The notes under the pieces were generated by a model, which was given only the letters and a program-made list of their open reading frames with translations, did not search any database and was not told the DNA's origin. The position numbers and the translations under genes were made by a program. A stretch of DNA of 64,000 nucleotides from Ferrovibrio sp965278975 (GTDB lineage Bacteria; Pseudomonadota; Alphaproteobacteria; Ferrovibrionales; Ferrovibrionaceae): contig NZ_OZ257126.1 in NCBI RefSeq assembly GCF_965278975.1, positions 1,984,001-2,048,000 of the forward strand, written 5' to 3'. Every line of letters begins with the position of its first letter. Positions within the stretch are counted from its first letter, which is position 1. Below, piece after piece: positions 1-8,346 of the stretch.

Positions 1-2
1 TG

Positions 3-548
3 CTCACGGTGCTGGAAATTCCGTTTTCGATCTCGCCGATTGTTGCTGGTGTCACCTACCTGCTGCTCTATGGCGCGCAGGGGCTGTTCGGCGGCTTCCT
101 GGAAGATCATGGCATCCGGCTGATGTTTGCGCTGCCGGCGATTTTCCTGGTCACGCTGTTCGTCACCAGCCCCTTCGTGGCGCGCGAACTGATTCCGCTG
201 ATGCAGGCCCAGGGCACCGAGCCGGAGGAGGCGGCGGCAACGCTGGGCGCCACCGGCTGGCAGACCTTCCGGCGCGTCACGTTGCCAAGCATCCGCTGGG
301 CTTTGCTCTATGGCGCCGTGCTCTGCACCGCGCGGGCGATTGGCGAATTCGGCGCGGTCTCGGTGGTTTCAGGCAATGTGCGTGGCGAAACCAACACGCT
401 GCCGCTGCAGGTCGAGTTGCTGTATCACGATTATAATGCCGTTGGCGCTTTCGCGGCGGCGACGACATTAACTGTGATCGCCATGCTTACCCTGCTGGTC
501 AAGGCCGTGCTGGAGCATCGCCAGAGCCGGTCAGCACGCGCGCACTAA
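3..548 (+). CDS. cysW: Sulfate/thiosulfate ABC transporter permease CysW, 3' part
   Basis: This is the C-terminal part of the inner-membrane permease that imports sulfate or thiosulfate for cysteine synthesis. The reading frame is open to the left edge, so the start lies outside the window. The fragment contains the binding-protein-dependent permease EAA loop (EEAAATLGATGWQTFRRV, about residues 78-95 of the visible part), which contacts the CysA ATPase, followed by the CysW-typical GEFGAVSVVSG and RGETNTLPL segments and a final membrane helix. No cysA follows; the next gene is on the other strand. Family assignment is firm, and the CysW rather than CysT choice rests on the GEFGAVSVVSG and RGETNTLPL wording. 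Confidence 0.93.
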   Translation, partial: LTVLEIPFSISPIVAGVTYLLLYGAQGLFGGFLEDHGIRLMFALPAIFLVTLFVTSPFVARELIPLMQAQGTEPEEAAATLGATGWQTFRRVTLPSIRWALLYGAVLCTARAIGEFGAVSVVSGNVRGETNTLPLQVELLYHDYNAVGAFAAATTLTVIAMLTLLVKAVLEHRQSRSARAH

Positions 549-551
549 ATT

Positions 552-1274
552 CTATTCGTGCTCGATGGTGAGCACGACATGGTCGGCGGCAAAGCGTGAG
601 CGGACATATTCCACTGCACGGCCCTGGGCATCGACGTTCACGGTCTCGCTGAGCAGGATCGGCCGCGTGCGCGGCAGGCCGAGCAGCCGCGCATCACCGG
701 AAGCAATCAGCTTTGCCGCCACCCGGGTGGAGCGGCGCCGATAGTCGGTAACGCCGCCTGCCTGCAGCGCGCCGGTGATCGAACCGGCCCGGCGGAACAG
801 TTCCGGCATATCGGGGAAACGCTCCTGCGCCACATAATGGCTGCTGATGCTGATGCTCTTGTCATCGGCACGGTTCAGCAATTCCAGTTGCCACAGCCGG
901 GCGCCGATCGGCAGGCCCATGGCGCGGGCAATGTCGGCGGGTGCGGCAATCTGTTCGGCAAAGACTAGTTCACGCGAGGGCTGCTTCTGCCGCGTGCGCA
1001 GGTTCTCGGTGAAGCGCGTGCGGGCGCCCAGCGCGTAATCGAGTGCGCGTTCGGCCACGAACATGCCACGGCCCTGCTCGATGCTCACCAGCCCGGTTTC
1101 CTCCAGCCGGTTCATTGCCTGGCGCACGGTGTGGCGGTTGACGCCGAATTCCGTCGCTAGATGCTTTTCGGTCGGCAATTGCGCGCCGGGCGCATAATCG
1201 CCGCGCCGGATCATGCGCTCCATTTCGGCGGCAATCTGCCGCCATACCGCCATGCCGTTGCCGCGTTCGACCAT
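552..1274 (-). CDS. phnF: GntR/HutC-family phosphonate regulator PhnF
   Basis: This is a transcription factor of 240 residues with an N-terminal winged helix-turn-helix (about 8-75, including GAQLPTEKHLATEFGVNRHTV) and a C-terminal UTRA ligand-binding domain (about 90-235). It is transcribed divergently from phnG, the usual arrangement for PhnF, which represses C-P lyase genes. The 126-bp shared intergenic region carries a 9+9 bp palindrome (1360-1385) that is a natural operator candidate. A second in-frame start seven codons downstream (MAVWRQ) is possible. The role is inferred from family and position; the effector is not visible. Confidence 0.9.
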   Translation of the reverse strand: MVERGNGMAVWRQIAAEMERMIRRGDYAPGAQLPTEKHLATEFGVNRHTVRQAMNRLEETGLVSIEQGRGMFVAERALDYALGARTRFTENLRTRQKQPSRELVFAEQIAAPADIARAMGLPIGARLWQLELLNRADDKSISISSHYVAQERFPDMPELFRRAGSITGALQAGGVTDYRRRSTRVAAKLIASGDARLLGLPRTRPILLSETVNVDAQGRAVEYVRSRFAADHVVLTIEHE

Positions 1275-1400
1275 GCTGCCGCTCAGCCATTTCTCGGGGT
1301 GTCATAAAAACTTCGCCGAAACCGTGCTTGATTAGAGCAGGGCCTCGGCTTATTCGTATAGATGTCTAGATGAATTTAGACATCTGCGCAAGAGGTCTAT
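1275..1400. promoter_or_regulatory. Divergent phnF/phnG promoter region
   Basis: This intergenic region separates the divergent phnF and phnG starts. It is AT-richer than its surroundings and contains the palindrome annotated separately. GTGTCAT at 1299-1305 resembles one half of a Pho box, but I cannot see a convincing second half, so PhoB control is only a possibility. A purine-rich AGAGG at 1391-1395 sits five bases before the phnG ATG and serves as its ribosome binding site. Confidence 0.6.
1360..1385. promoter_or_regulatory. Candidate PhnF operator palindrome
   Basis: The arms AGATGTCTA (1360-1368) and TAGACATCT (1377-1385) form a perfect 9-bp inverted repeat around an 8-bp spacer, ending 15 bp before the phnG start codon. 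GTCTA/TAGAC half-sites suit a GntR-family dimer. Its position between the candidate promoter and phnG fits repression. The symmetry is seen directly; binding by PhnF is inferred. Confidence 0.65.
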
Positions 1401-1889
1401 ATGTCCACCGCCTCGCAAAAAACGAACCCGTCGCCGAGCGATCCGGCCATTGCCGCGCGCCAGCGCCGCTTGCGGCTGCTGGCCCGTGCCGAACGTGGCT
1501 GCTTGGAGCAGGCCTTCGCCGCCTTGCCGCAGCAGCCCGGCTATCGCCGGCTGAAACAGCCGGAGACGGGCCTTGCGATGTTGCGGGCGCGCGCCGGTGG
1601 TGTCGGTCAACGTTTCAATATGGGCGAGATGACCATCAGCCGCTGCGTCGTGGCCTTGGAGGCCGGCGGTGCCATGGGTGTGGGCTATGTGCCGGGGCGG
1701 GATCAGCGCAAGGCCGAACTGGTCGCGTTGTTCGATGCCCTGAGCCAGGACGCCGCCACGGCTGCTCTGCTCGAAGCCAGCCTGTTCGCGCCGCTGGAAA
1801 GCGAACTCGCCCAGGCCCAGGCGGCACGCGCCGCCAAGGTGGCGGCGACCAAGGTCGATTTCTTCACCATGGTACGCGGAGAGGATTGA
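1401..1889 (+). CDS. phnG: C-P lyase core subunit PhnG
   Basis: PhnG is a subunit of the PhnGHIJ core complex that attaches methylphosphonate-type substrates to ribose triphosphate and then breaks the C-P bond. The protein is 162 residues, close to the usual 150, and has the family segment AGGVGQRFNMGEMTISRCVV (about 65-84). It is the first gene of the operon, with phnH starting two bases after its stop. A ribosome binding site (AGAGG) fixes the ATG at 1401. Assignment rests on sequence and on complete operon order. Confidence 0.95.
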   Translation: MSTASQKTNPSPSDPAIAARQRRLRLLARAERGCLEQAFAALPQQPGYRRLKQPETGLAMLRARAGGVGQRFNMGEMTISRCVVALEAGGAMGVGYVPGRDQRKAELVALFDALSQDAATAALLEASLFAPLESELAQAQAARAAKVAATKVDFFTMVRGED

Positions 1890-1891
1890 GT

Positions 1892-2500
1892 ATGAACGCC
1901 CTGGCCCCCTCCACCCCCGCCGCCGGCTTCAACGATCCGGTGCAGCAGAGCCAGCAGGCTTTCCGGCATCTGCTGCAGGCCCTGGCGCATCCCGGCCGCA
2001 TCATCCCGATGCCGCTTGAAGCCGGCCATCCCGCCAGCCTGACGCTGGCGATGGCAGCAGCCCTGCTCACGCTCTGCGATCTCGATACCCCGGTCTGGCT
2101 CGGGCCGGGCTGCGATGACGCCGAAACCGCTACCTGGCTGCGTTTCCATACCGGGGCGCCGCTGGTCGCCCAGGCTGGCGATGCAGTGATCGCCGTGGCG
2201 GTGCAACCGCCAAAGCTGGAACAGCTTGGCTGGGGCAGCGATGTGGCACCCGAGCGCGGCGCCACCTTGCTGCTGGCGGTAGAGGCTTTCGATGGCGCTG
2301 CCGACCTGGTGCTCACCGGCCCGGGCATCCGCGAGCGCCAGCCGCTCAGTGGCTGCGGCCTGGGTGATGATTTCTGGCGCCAGCGCGCGGCGATGCGCGA
2401 TGCCTTCCCGCGCGGCGTCGATATCTATCTGGTGGCGGCGGATGCCATCCTCGGCCTGCCGCGCAGCACGCAGGTTCAACTCGGCGCCAAGGGAGCCTGA
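1892..2500 (+). CDS. phnH: C-P lyase core subunit PhnH
   Basis: PhnH is a PLP-transferase-fold protein without PLP that packs into the C-P lyase core. It has 202 residues. The frame is open upstream, but the ATG at 1892 follows the phnG stop by two bases and is preceded by GAGGA inside the phnG end, so translation is probably coupled. FNDPVQQSQQAFRHLLQALAHPGR-like sequence at the N-terminus (about 12-35) is typical of the family. The next gene, phnI, starts two bases after its stop. Confidence 0.95.
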   Translation: MNALAPSTPAAGFNDPVQQSQQAFRHLLQALAHPGRIIPMPLEAGHPASLTLAMAAALLTLCDLDTPVWLGPGCDDAETATWLRFHTGAPLVAQAGDAVIAVAVQPPKLEQLGWGSDVAPERGATLLLAVEAFDGAADLVLTGPGIRERQPLSGCGLGDDFWRQRAAMRDAFPRGVDIYLVAADAILGLPRSTQVQLGAKGA

Positions 2501-2501
2501 C

Positions 2502-3596
2502 ATGTATGTGGCAGTGAAAGGCGGCGAGGCCGCCATCGAGAATGCCCATAAGCTGCTGGCGGAAGAGCGCCGTGGCGACACCGCGGTGCCTGAAATCGGT
2601 ATCGATCAGATCCGCGAGCAGATGAGCCTCGGCGTTGATCGCGTCATGACCGAAGGCTCGCTCTACGATCCCGACCTAGCCGCCCTGGCGCTGAAGCAGG
2701 CGCGCGGCGATCAGGTGGAAGCGATCTTCCTGCTGCGTGCCTACCGCACTACCTTGCCGCGCCTCGGCGTCACCCGGCCGATCGATACCACGCGTATGCA
2801 GGTGATGCGGCGTATCTCCTCCACCTTCAAGGACCTGCCGGGCGGACAGTTGCTCGGCCCGACCTTCGATTACACCCATCGCCTGCTGGATTTCGCGCTG
2901 ATGGGCGAGCAGGAAGCCTCGGCGCTGGTCGGGCAGGGCAGCCTGCCGAACCAGATGCCGCAGGTGGTCGATCTGCTCAATGCCGAAGGTCTGATCGAGC
3001 CGGAATTGCCCGATGCCGAGGATGATGCAGTGGGTGATCTGACGCGCGAACCGCTGATGTTCCCCGCCGACCGGGCGCTGCGGTTGCAGAATTTGGCGCG
3101 CGGCGATGAAGGCTATCTGCTGGCATTGGGTTACTCCACTCAGCGCGGCTATGCCAAGTCGCATCCCTTCGTCGGCGAAATCCGCAGTGGCGACGTAACT
3201 GTCGAGATCGACGTGCCTGAACTCGGCTTCGCCGTCGATATCGGTGATATCACCGTCACCGAATGTCAGATGATCAACCAGTTCCGTGGCTCACGCAGCG
3301 AACCGCCGAAATTCACCCGGGGTTACGGCCTGAGCTTCGGCTTTGCCGAGCGCAAGGCGATGGCCATGGCGCTGGTCGACCGCAGCCTGCGCGCCGAGGA
3401 ACTGGGCGAGGACATCACGGCGCCGTCGCAGGATCAGGAATTCGTGTTGTCGCATACTGATAATGTCGAGGCTTCCGGCTTCGTGCAGCATCTCAAGCTG
3501 CCGCATCATGTGGACTTCCAATCGGAACTCAGCCTGATCCGCACCATGCGCGCCGAATTGGAAGCCGGCGAGCAACTGGCGGAGGCCGCGCAATGA
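2502..3596 (+). CDS. phnI: C-P lyase core subunit PhnI
   Basis: PhnI carries the nucleosidase activity of the core complex: with PhnG, H and L it forms ribose 5-triphosphate phosphonate from phosphonate and ATP. The protein has 364 residues, matching the family. The start MYVAVKGGEAAIENAH is the standard PhnI beginning, which decides the ATG at 2502 over longer upstream readings. The 3' end overlaps phnJ by four bases, showing tight coupling of the core subunits. Confidence 0.96.
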   Translation: MYVAVKGGEAAIENAHKLLAEERRGDTAVPEIGIDQIREQMSLGVDRVMTEGSLYDPDLAALALKQARGDQVEAIFLLRAYRTTLPRLGVTRPIDTTRMQVMRRISSTFKDLPGGQLLGPTFDYTHRLLDFALMGEQEASALVGQGSLPNQMPQVVDLLNAEGLIEPELPDAEDDAVGDLTREPLMFPADRALRLQNLARGDEGYLLALGYSTQRGYAKSHPFVGEIRSGDVTVEIDVPELGFAVDIGDITVTECQMINQFRGSRSEPPKFTRGYGLSFGFAERKAMAMALVDRSLRAEELGEDITAPSQDQEFVLSHTDNVEASGFVQHLKLPHHVDFQSELSLIRTMRAELEAGEQLAEAAQ

Positions 3597-4504
3597 ACTT
3601 GGCTCAGGAATACCAAGGCACGGCGCAGATCGCCGGCTACAATTTCGCCTTCCTGGATGAGCAGACCAAGCGCATGCTGCGCCGTGCCATCCTCAAAGCG
3701 GTGGCGATCCCGGGGTATCAGGTGCCGTTCGGCAGCCGCGAGATGCCCTTGCCCTATGGCTGGGGCACCGGCGGCATGCAGGTAACGGCGGCGGTGATCG
3801 GCGCCGATGATGTGCTCAAGGTGATCGACCAGGGTGCCGATGATACCACCAATGCCGTGTCGATCCGCCGTTTCTTCCAGCGCATGACCGGTGTTGCCAC
3901 CACCGAGCGGACCCGCGCCGCCACTCTGATCCAGACCCGCCACCGCGTGCCGGAAACGCCGCTTTCGGAAGGCCAGATCCTGGTCTACCAGGTGCCGATC
4001 CCGGAGCCGCTGCGCTGGCTGGAACCGCGCGAGACCGAGACCCGCGTGATGCATGCGCTGTCGGAATATGGCGTGATGCATGTGAAGCTCTACGAGGATA
4101 TCGCCCAGCATGGCCATATCGCCACCTCGTATGATTATCCGGTGCTGGTGAACGGGCGCTATCTGATGCGCTGCTCGCCGATCCCGAAATTCGATACGCC
4201 GAAGCTGCATATGAATGCTGCCTTGCAGCTTTTTGGCGCCGGACGTGAGAAGCGCATCTACGCGCTGCCACCCTACACGGATGTGCAGCCACTGGATTTC
4301 GCCGATCACCCGTTCAGCATCGAGCGCTGGGAACAGCCCTGCGCCTTGTGTGGTGCCGGCGACAGTTTTCTCGATGAAGTGATCCTGGATGATCGCGGCG
4401 GCCGCATGTTCGTCTGCTCCGATACGGATTACTGCAGCGAGCGCCGCGAAGCCGGCCATGTCGGCGCACAAGGGGCGCCGTATGAAAAGGAGACTGCGGC
4501 ATGA
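3593..4504 (+). CDS. phnJ: C-P lyase radical SAM subunit PhnJ
   Basis: PhnJ cleaves the C-P bond of ribose 1-phosphonate 5-phosphate by radical chemistry with S-adenosylmethionine. It has 303 residues. Four cysteines near the C-terminus follow the pattern C-x2-C-x21-C-x5-C (CALC, then FVC, then DYC), the same spacing as the PhnJ cluster and catalytic cysteines of E. coli. The gene overlaps phnI and phnK by four bases on each side. With all Cys present it should be active, giving cyclic ribose phosphate and a hydrocarbon such as methane from methylphosphonate. Confidence 0.97.
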   Translation: MNLAQEYQGTAQIAGYNFAFLDEQTKRMLRRAILKAVAIPGYQVPFGSREMPLPYGWGTGGMQVTAAVIGADDVLKVIDQGADDTTNAVSIRRFFQRMTGVATTERTRAATLIQTRHRVPETPLSEGQILVYQVPIPEPLRWLEPRETETRVMHALSEYGVMHVKLYEDIAQHGHIATSYDYPVLVNGRYLMRCSPIPKFDTPKLHMNAALQLFGAGREKRIYALPPYTDVQPLDFADHPFSIERWEQPCALCGAGDSFLDEVILDDRGGRMFVCSDTDYCSERREAGHVGAQGAPYEKETAA

Positions 4505-5283
4505 TCGCCCAGGAAATGCCGTTGCTCAGCGTCGAGGAGCTGCACAAGAGTTTCGGCCGCCAGCCCGCCTGCCGCGATATCTCCTTCGAGTTATGGCCGG
4601 GCGAGGTGCTGGGCATTGTTGGCGAGTCCGGTTCGGGCAAGTCGACGCTGCTCAACATCCTGGCCGGGCGCATGGCCGCCGATGCTGGCCGTGTGCTCTA
4701 CCGCGCCGGCAATGACGAGATCGTCGACCTGTTGACCGCCAGCGAGGCGCGGCGCCGGCAATTGATGCGCACCGAATGGGGCTTTGTGCAGCAGCATGCC
4801 CGCGATGGCCTGCGCATGACCTTCTCTGCCGGCGCCAATATCGGCGAGCGCCTGATGGCACTGGGCGACAAGCATTACGGTGAATTGCGCGGCACGGCGC
4901 TGCATTGGCTCAATGCGGTGGAAATCCCGGCCGAGCGTATCGACGACCAGCCGCGCTGCTTCTCCGGCGGCATGCAGCAGCGCCTGCAGATCGCCCGCAA
5001 CCTGGTCACCCGGCCGCGCATCGTGCTGATGGACGAGCCGACCGGCGGCCTCGATGTTTCGGTGCAGGCCCGTCTGCTCGATCTGCTGCGCCGCCTGGTG
5101 CAGGAGCATAATGTAGCGGTGATCGTCGTTACCCATGATCTCGGCGTTGCCCGCCTGCTGGCGCATCGCCTGATGGTGATGCAGCGTGGCGAGGTGGTGG
5201 AAGCCGGCCTTACCGACCAGCTTCTCGATGATCCGCAGCATGCCTACACGCAGTTGCTGGTTTCCTCGGTCTTGAGCGTGTGA
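4501..5283 (+). CDS. phnK: C-P lyase-associated ATPase PhnK
   Basis: PhnK is an ABC-type ATPase that docks on the C-P lyase core rather than on a membrane permease. The 260 residues contain Walker A GESGSGKST (41-49), the signature FSGGMQQR, Walker B IVLMDEPTGGLD and a switch histidine (VVTHD). It overlaps phnJ by four bases and its stop lies just before the phnL start. It resembles oligopeptide-transporter ATPases, but the operon position makes PhnK the clear call. Confidence 0.96.
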   Translation: MIAQEMPLLSVEELHKSFGRQPACRDISFELWPGEVLGIVGESGSGKSTLLNILAGRMAADAGRVLYRAGNDEIVDLLTASEARRRQLMRTEWGFVQQHARDGLRMTFSAGANIGERLMALGDKHYGELRGTALHWLNAVEIPAERIDDQPRCFSGGMQQRLQIARNLVTRPRIVLMDEPTGGLDVSVQARLLDLLRRLVQEHNVAVIVVTHDLGVARLLAHRLMVMQRGEVVEAGLTDQLLDDPQHAYTQLLVSSVLSV

Positions 5284-5291
5284 GGGTGCCC

Positions 5292-5987
5292 ATGGACATG
5301 ATCCAGGTCGAGGATGTGAGCAAGACCTTCACCCTGCATCTGCGTGGCGGCATCTCGCTGCCGGTGCTGCGCCATACCAGCATGAATGTGCAGGCCGGCG
5401 AATGCGTGGTGCTGCATGGCCCCTCGGGCGCCGGCAAATCCACGCTGCTGCGCTCGATCTATGGCAATTACCGGCCGCAGCAGGGCCGCATCCTGCTGCG
5501 CCATGCAGGTGAGATGGTGAATATCCTGAACGCCCAGCCGCGGGTACTGCTCGATATCCGCCGCCGTTCCTTGGGCTATGTCACCCAATTCCTGCGCGTT
5601 ATCCCGCGCGTACCGACACTGGATATCGTCGCCGAGCCTTTGCTGGCGCGCGGTGTGGCCGAGGAAGCTGCCCGGCAACGGGCGGCGGAACTGCTGACCC
5701 AGCTCAACATCCCGGAGCGGCTATGGGGTCTGCCGCCCGCCACCTTCTCGGGCGGCGAGCAGCAGCGCATCAATATCGCGCGGGGGTTCTGTGCCGATCA
5801 TCCGATTCTCCTGCTGGATGAGCCAACCGCCTCGCTCGACGCCGGCAATCGCACCATTGTCATAAATCTGATTGAAGCTGCGCGCCGGCGCGGCACCGCC
5901 ATCGTCGCCATCGTGCATGACGACGAGACCCGCGCCGCCATCGCCACGCGTCTATTACCCCTGCAAGCCCTTGGAGCCGCCGCATGA
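5292..5987 (+). CDS. phnL: C-P lyase-associated ATPase PhnL
   Basis: PhnL is the second ABC-type ATPase of C-P lyase, needed with PhnGHI for forming the ribose triphosphate phosphonate intermediate. Walker A GPSGAGKST, signature FSGGEQQR and Walker B ILLLDEPTASLD are present. GTG codons at 5280 and 5286 are in frame, but GAGGG at 5282-5286 fits the ATG at 5292 best (231 residues). The 3' end overlaps phnM by four bases. Confidence 0.95.
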   Translation: MDMIQVEDVSKTFTLHLRGGISLPVLRHTSMNVQAGECVVLHGPSGAGKSTLLRSIYGNYRPQQGRILLRHAGEMVNILNAQPRVLLDIRRRSLGYVTQFLRVIPRVPTLDIVAEPLLARGVAEEAARQRAAELLTQLNIPERLWGLPPATFSGGEQQRINIARGFCADHPILLLDEPTASLDAGNRTIVINLIEAARRRGTAIVAIVHDDETRAAIATRLLPLQALGAAA

Positions 5988-7132
5988 GTGCCGCCGTCAC
6001 GATTCGCAATGCCCGCCTGGTTACGCCCGATGCGGTGATCGAACAGGGCAGTCTCAAGGTCGCGGAAGGCCGCATCGCGGCCATTGATAGCGGCGCAAGC
6101 CAGGCTGCTGATACCCTCGACTTCGATGGTGATTACCTGCTGCCGGGCCTGGTGGAACTGCATACCGATCATATGGAGAAGCATTTCGCGCCGCGCCCCG
6201 GCGTGCGCTGGCCCGGCCGCCTGGCGGTGATGAGCCATGATGCGCAGGTCACTGCCGCCGGCATCACCACGGTGCTGGACGCGGTCGCGGTCGGCGATGT
6301 GCGCGAGGGTGCCGTGCGCATGGAGATGCTGCGCGAGATGATCCAGGCCATCGACGGGGCGCAGCGCTCCGGCATGCTGCGGGCCGAGCATCTGCTGCAT
6401 CTGCGCTGCGAAATTTCCTTCAAGGACCTGATGGCGCTGATCGAGCCGATGACCGAGCTTTCCTGGCTGAAGCTGATTTCGGTGATGGATCACAGCCCGG
6501 GCCAGCGGCAATTCGTCAACCCAGCCAAGTACCGCGAATATTACCAGGGCAAGTTCGGCCTTTCGGATGCCCAGATGGATGAGTTCATGGCCAGCCAGAT
6601 CGCGGCGGCCGAGGCCAATGGCGTGCGCAATCGCCGCGCCGTGGTCGATCTCTGCCGCGCCAAGGGTCTGCCGCTGGCCAGCCATGACGATGCCACGGCC
6701 GACCATGTCGCCGAGGCTGCTGCGGATGGCATGGTGGTGGCGGAATTCCCGACGACGCATGAGGCTGCCACCCTGTCGCGCCAGCATGGCATGAAGGTGA
6801 TGATGGGCGGGCCCAATGTGGTGCGTGGCGGCTCCCATTCCGGCAATATTTCTGCCCGCTCGCTCGCCGAAAGCGGCGAACTGGATATCATTTCATCCGA
6901 TTATGTGCCGAGCAGCCTGCTACATTCGGCTTTCCTGCTGCCCGGTCAGGTGCCGGAGATTACACTGCCGCAGGCGGTGGCGATGGTGTCGCGCAACCCG
7001 GCCGAATCCATCGGCCTTACCGACCGTGGCGTCATCGAGCCGGGCCGCCGCGCCGATCTGCTCCGGGTCAGCGTCGTTGATGGTTTCCCGGTGGTGCGCG
7101 GTGTCTGGCGCGAAGGCCAGCGGGTTATGTAA
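5984..7132 (+). CDS. phnM: Alpha-D-ribose 1-methylphosphonate 5-triphosphate diphosphatase PhnM
   Basis: PhnM removes pyrophosphate from the ribose triphosphate phosphonate made by PhnGHIL, giving the PhnJ substrate. It is an amidohydrolase-fold enzyme of 382 residues. The metal-binding segment GLVELHTDHMEKHF (about 50-63), SHDDAT and the C-terminal VIEPGRRADL are visible. It overlaps phnL by four bases and is followed after 29 bp by the PhnZ-like gene, so it is probably in the same transcript. Confidence 0.96.
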   Translation: MSAAVTIRNARLVTPDAVIEQGSLKVAEGRIAAIDSGASQAADTLDFDGDYLLPGLVELHTDHMEKHFAPRPGVRWPGRLAVMSHDAQVTAAGITTVLDAVAVGDVREGAVRMEMLREMIQAIDGAQRSGMLRAEHLLHLRCEISFKDLMALIEPMTELSWLKLISVMDHSPGQRQFVNPAKYREYYQGKFGLSDAQMDEFMASQIAAAEANGVRNRRAVVDLCRAKGLPLASHDDATADHVAEAAADGMVVAEFPTTHEAATLSRQHGMKVMMGGPNVVRGGSHSGNISARSLAESGELDIISSDYVPSSLLHSAFLLPGQVPEITLPQAVAMVSRNPAESIGLTDRGVIEPGRRADLLRVSVVDGFPVVRGVWREGQRVM

Positions 7133-7161
7133 AGAGCTGCGTGATATAAGGGAGGGATGGC

Positions 7162-7716
7162 ATGCCGGATATTCTCGATACCGTGATGCAGTTGCTGGAT
7201 AAGGCCGGCGCCGAACGCTACGGCATGGAGGCCGTGAGCCAGCTTGAACATGCGCTGCAATGCGCCATGCATGCCGAGCGCAGCGGCTCCAGCCCGGAAC
7301 TGATCACCGCCTCGCTGCTGCACGATATCGGCCACCTGGTCGGCCAGGGTGACGAGGGTCTGGCCGAACAGGGCATTGATGCCCAGCATGAGGCTATCGC
7401 TGCCGATTGGCTGGCGCGGCATTTTCCGGCTTCGGTGGCCGAGCCGGTGCGGATGCATGTCAACGCCAAGCGCTATCTCTGCCGTGCCGAGCCACGCTAT
7501 TGGGCCGGCCTGTCGCAGGCATCCAAGACCAGCTTGGAAGTGCAGGGCGGCATCTACAGCGAGGCCGAGGCGGCGGAATTCATCGCCCAGCCTTTTGCCC
7601 AGGATGCCGTGATGCTGCGGCGCTGGGATGATGCAGCGAAGATGCCGAAGCTGCGTACCCCCGATCTTGCCTATTACCGTGCCTTCGTTGCCCAGGCCCT
7701 GGGCAAGGTGGCCTGA
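7162..7716 (+). CDS. Phosphonate-associated HD-domain oxygenase, PhnZ-like
   Basis: This 184-residue HD protein belongs to the family found with phosphonate genes that includes PhnZ, a mixed-valent di-iron oxygenase cleaving 2-amino-1-hydroxyethylphosphonate. Residues matching those I recall for PhnZ are all here: Y20 and E23 (lid), H30, H54-D55, H58, H76, H98, K102, S120 and D155. An active di-iron site is therefore likely. The hydroxylase partner (PhnY-type 2-oxoglutarate enzyme) is not in the window, so the substrate may be another phosphonate or a C-P lyase intermediate. The gene stops immediately before the phnN ATG. Confidence 0.85.
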   Translation: MPDILDTVMQLLDKAGAERYGMEAVSQLEHALQCAMHAERSGSSPELITASLLHDIGHLVGQGDEGLAEQGIDAQHEAIAADWLARHFPASVAEPVRMHVNAKRYLCRAEPRYWAGLSQASKTSLEVQGGIYSEAEAAEFIAQPFAQDAVMLRRWDDAAKMPKLRTPDLAYYRAFVAQALGKVA

Positions 7717-8346
7717 ATGACTGCTGCGCTGCATCCCGGCCGCCTGGTTGTCGTGGTCGGCCCCAGCGGGGTCGGCAAGGACAGCCTGCTGGCCGGTGCG
7801 CGTGAAGTGCTGGGCAGTGATGCCGGCATCCGGTTTCCGCGCCGCGTGGTGACGCGGGCGCCTGATCTTGGCGGCGAGGATTATATCGCGCTCGACGAAG
7901 CCGCCTTCCTGGCCGAACAGGCAGGCGGCGCCTTTGCGCTGTCCTGGGCGGCGCATGGCCTGCATTATGGTGTGCCGCGCGCCATCGAGGATGATCTGCG
8001 CGCCGGCATTCAGGTGGTGGTGAATGTGTCGCGCGCCATCCTGCCGGATCTGCGCCAGCGTTATGCCAACCGCCTGATCATCGGCGTTACCGCCTCGGCC
8101 AGTGTGCTGCGTCAGCGGCTGGAAGCGCGCGGCCGTGAAAGCCCGGCCGATATCGTGCAGCGCCTAGCGCGAGCCGCCGCCTTCGATCTTTCGGGTGACG
8201 ACGTGGCGATCCTGGCCAATGACGGCCCACTGGAGCAGGGTGTGGCGCGGCTGGTTACTCTGCTGGCGCCAGCGCGAAGCGGCGCAGCACCCGGAATTGC
8301 CCGCCATCCGATGCCTGACGGTACAGGCATAGCTCGCCAAGCATGA
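7717..8346 (+). CDS. phnN: Ribose 1,5-bisphosphate phosphokinase PhnN
   Basis: PhnN phosphorylates ribose 1,5-bisphosphate to PRPP, returning the sugar of the C-P lyase pathway to nucleotide metabolism. It is a guanylate-kinase-like P-loop enzyme with Walker A GPSGVGKD (15-22). The protein has 209 residues, a little longer than the usual 185. The extra C-terminal tail, rich in Arg, Ala and Pro, lies over the end of the convergent DUF1045 gene for 92 bp. Its ATG directly abuts the stop of the PhnZ-like gene. Confidence 0.93.
   Translation: MTAALHPGRLVVVVGPSGVGKDSLLAGAREVLGSDAGIRFPRRVVTRAPDLGGEDYIALDEAAFLAEQAGGAFALSWAAHGLHYGVPRAIEDDLRAGIQVVVNVSRAILPDLRQRYANRLIIGVTASASVLRQRLEARGRESPADIVQRLARAAAFDLSGDDVAILANDGPLEQGVARLVTLLAPARSGAAPGIARHPMPDGTGIARQA

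Noticed and set aside
1299..1305. Pho-box-like GTGTCAT, also at 9047-9053
   Set aside because: Only a half-site is found at each place, without the second repeat at the correct distance, so PhoB control is not claimed.
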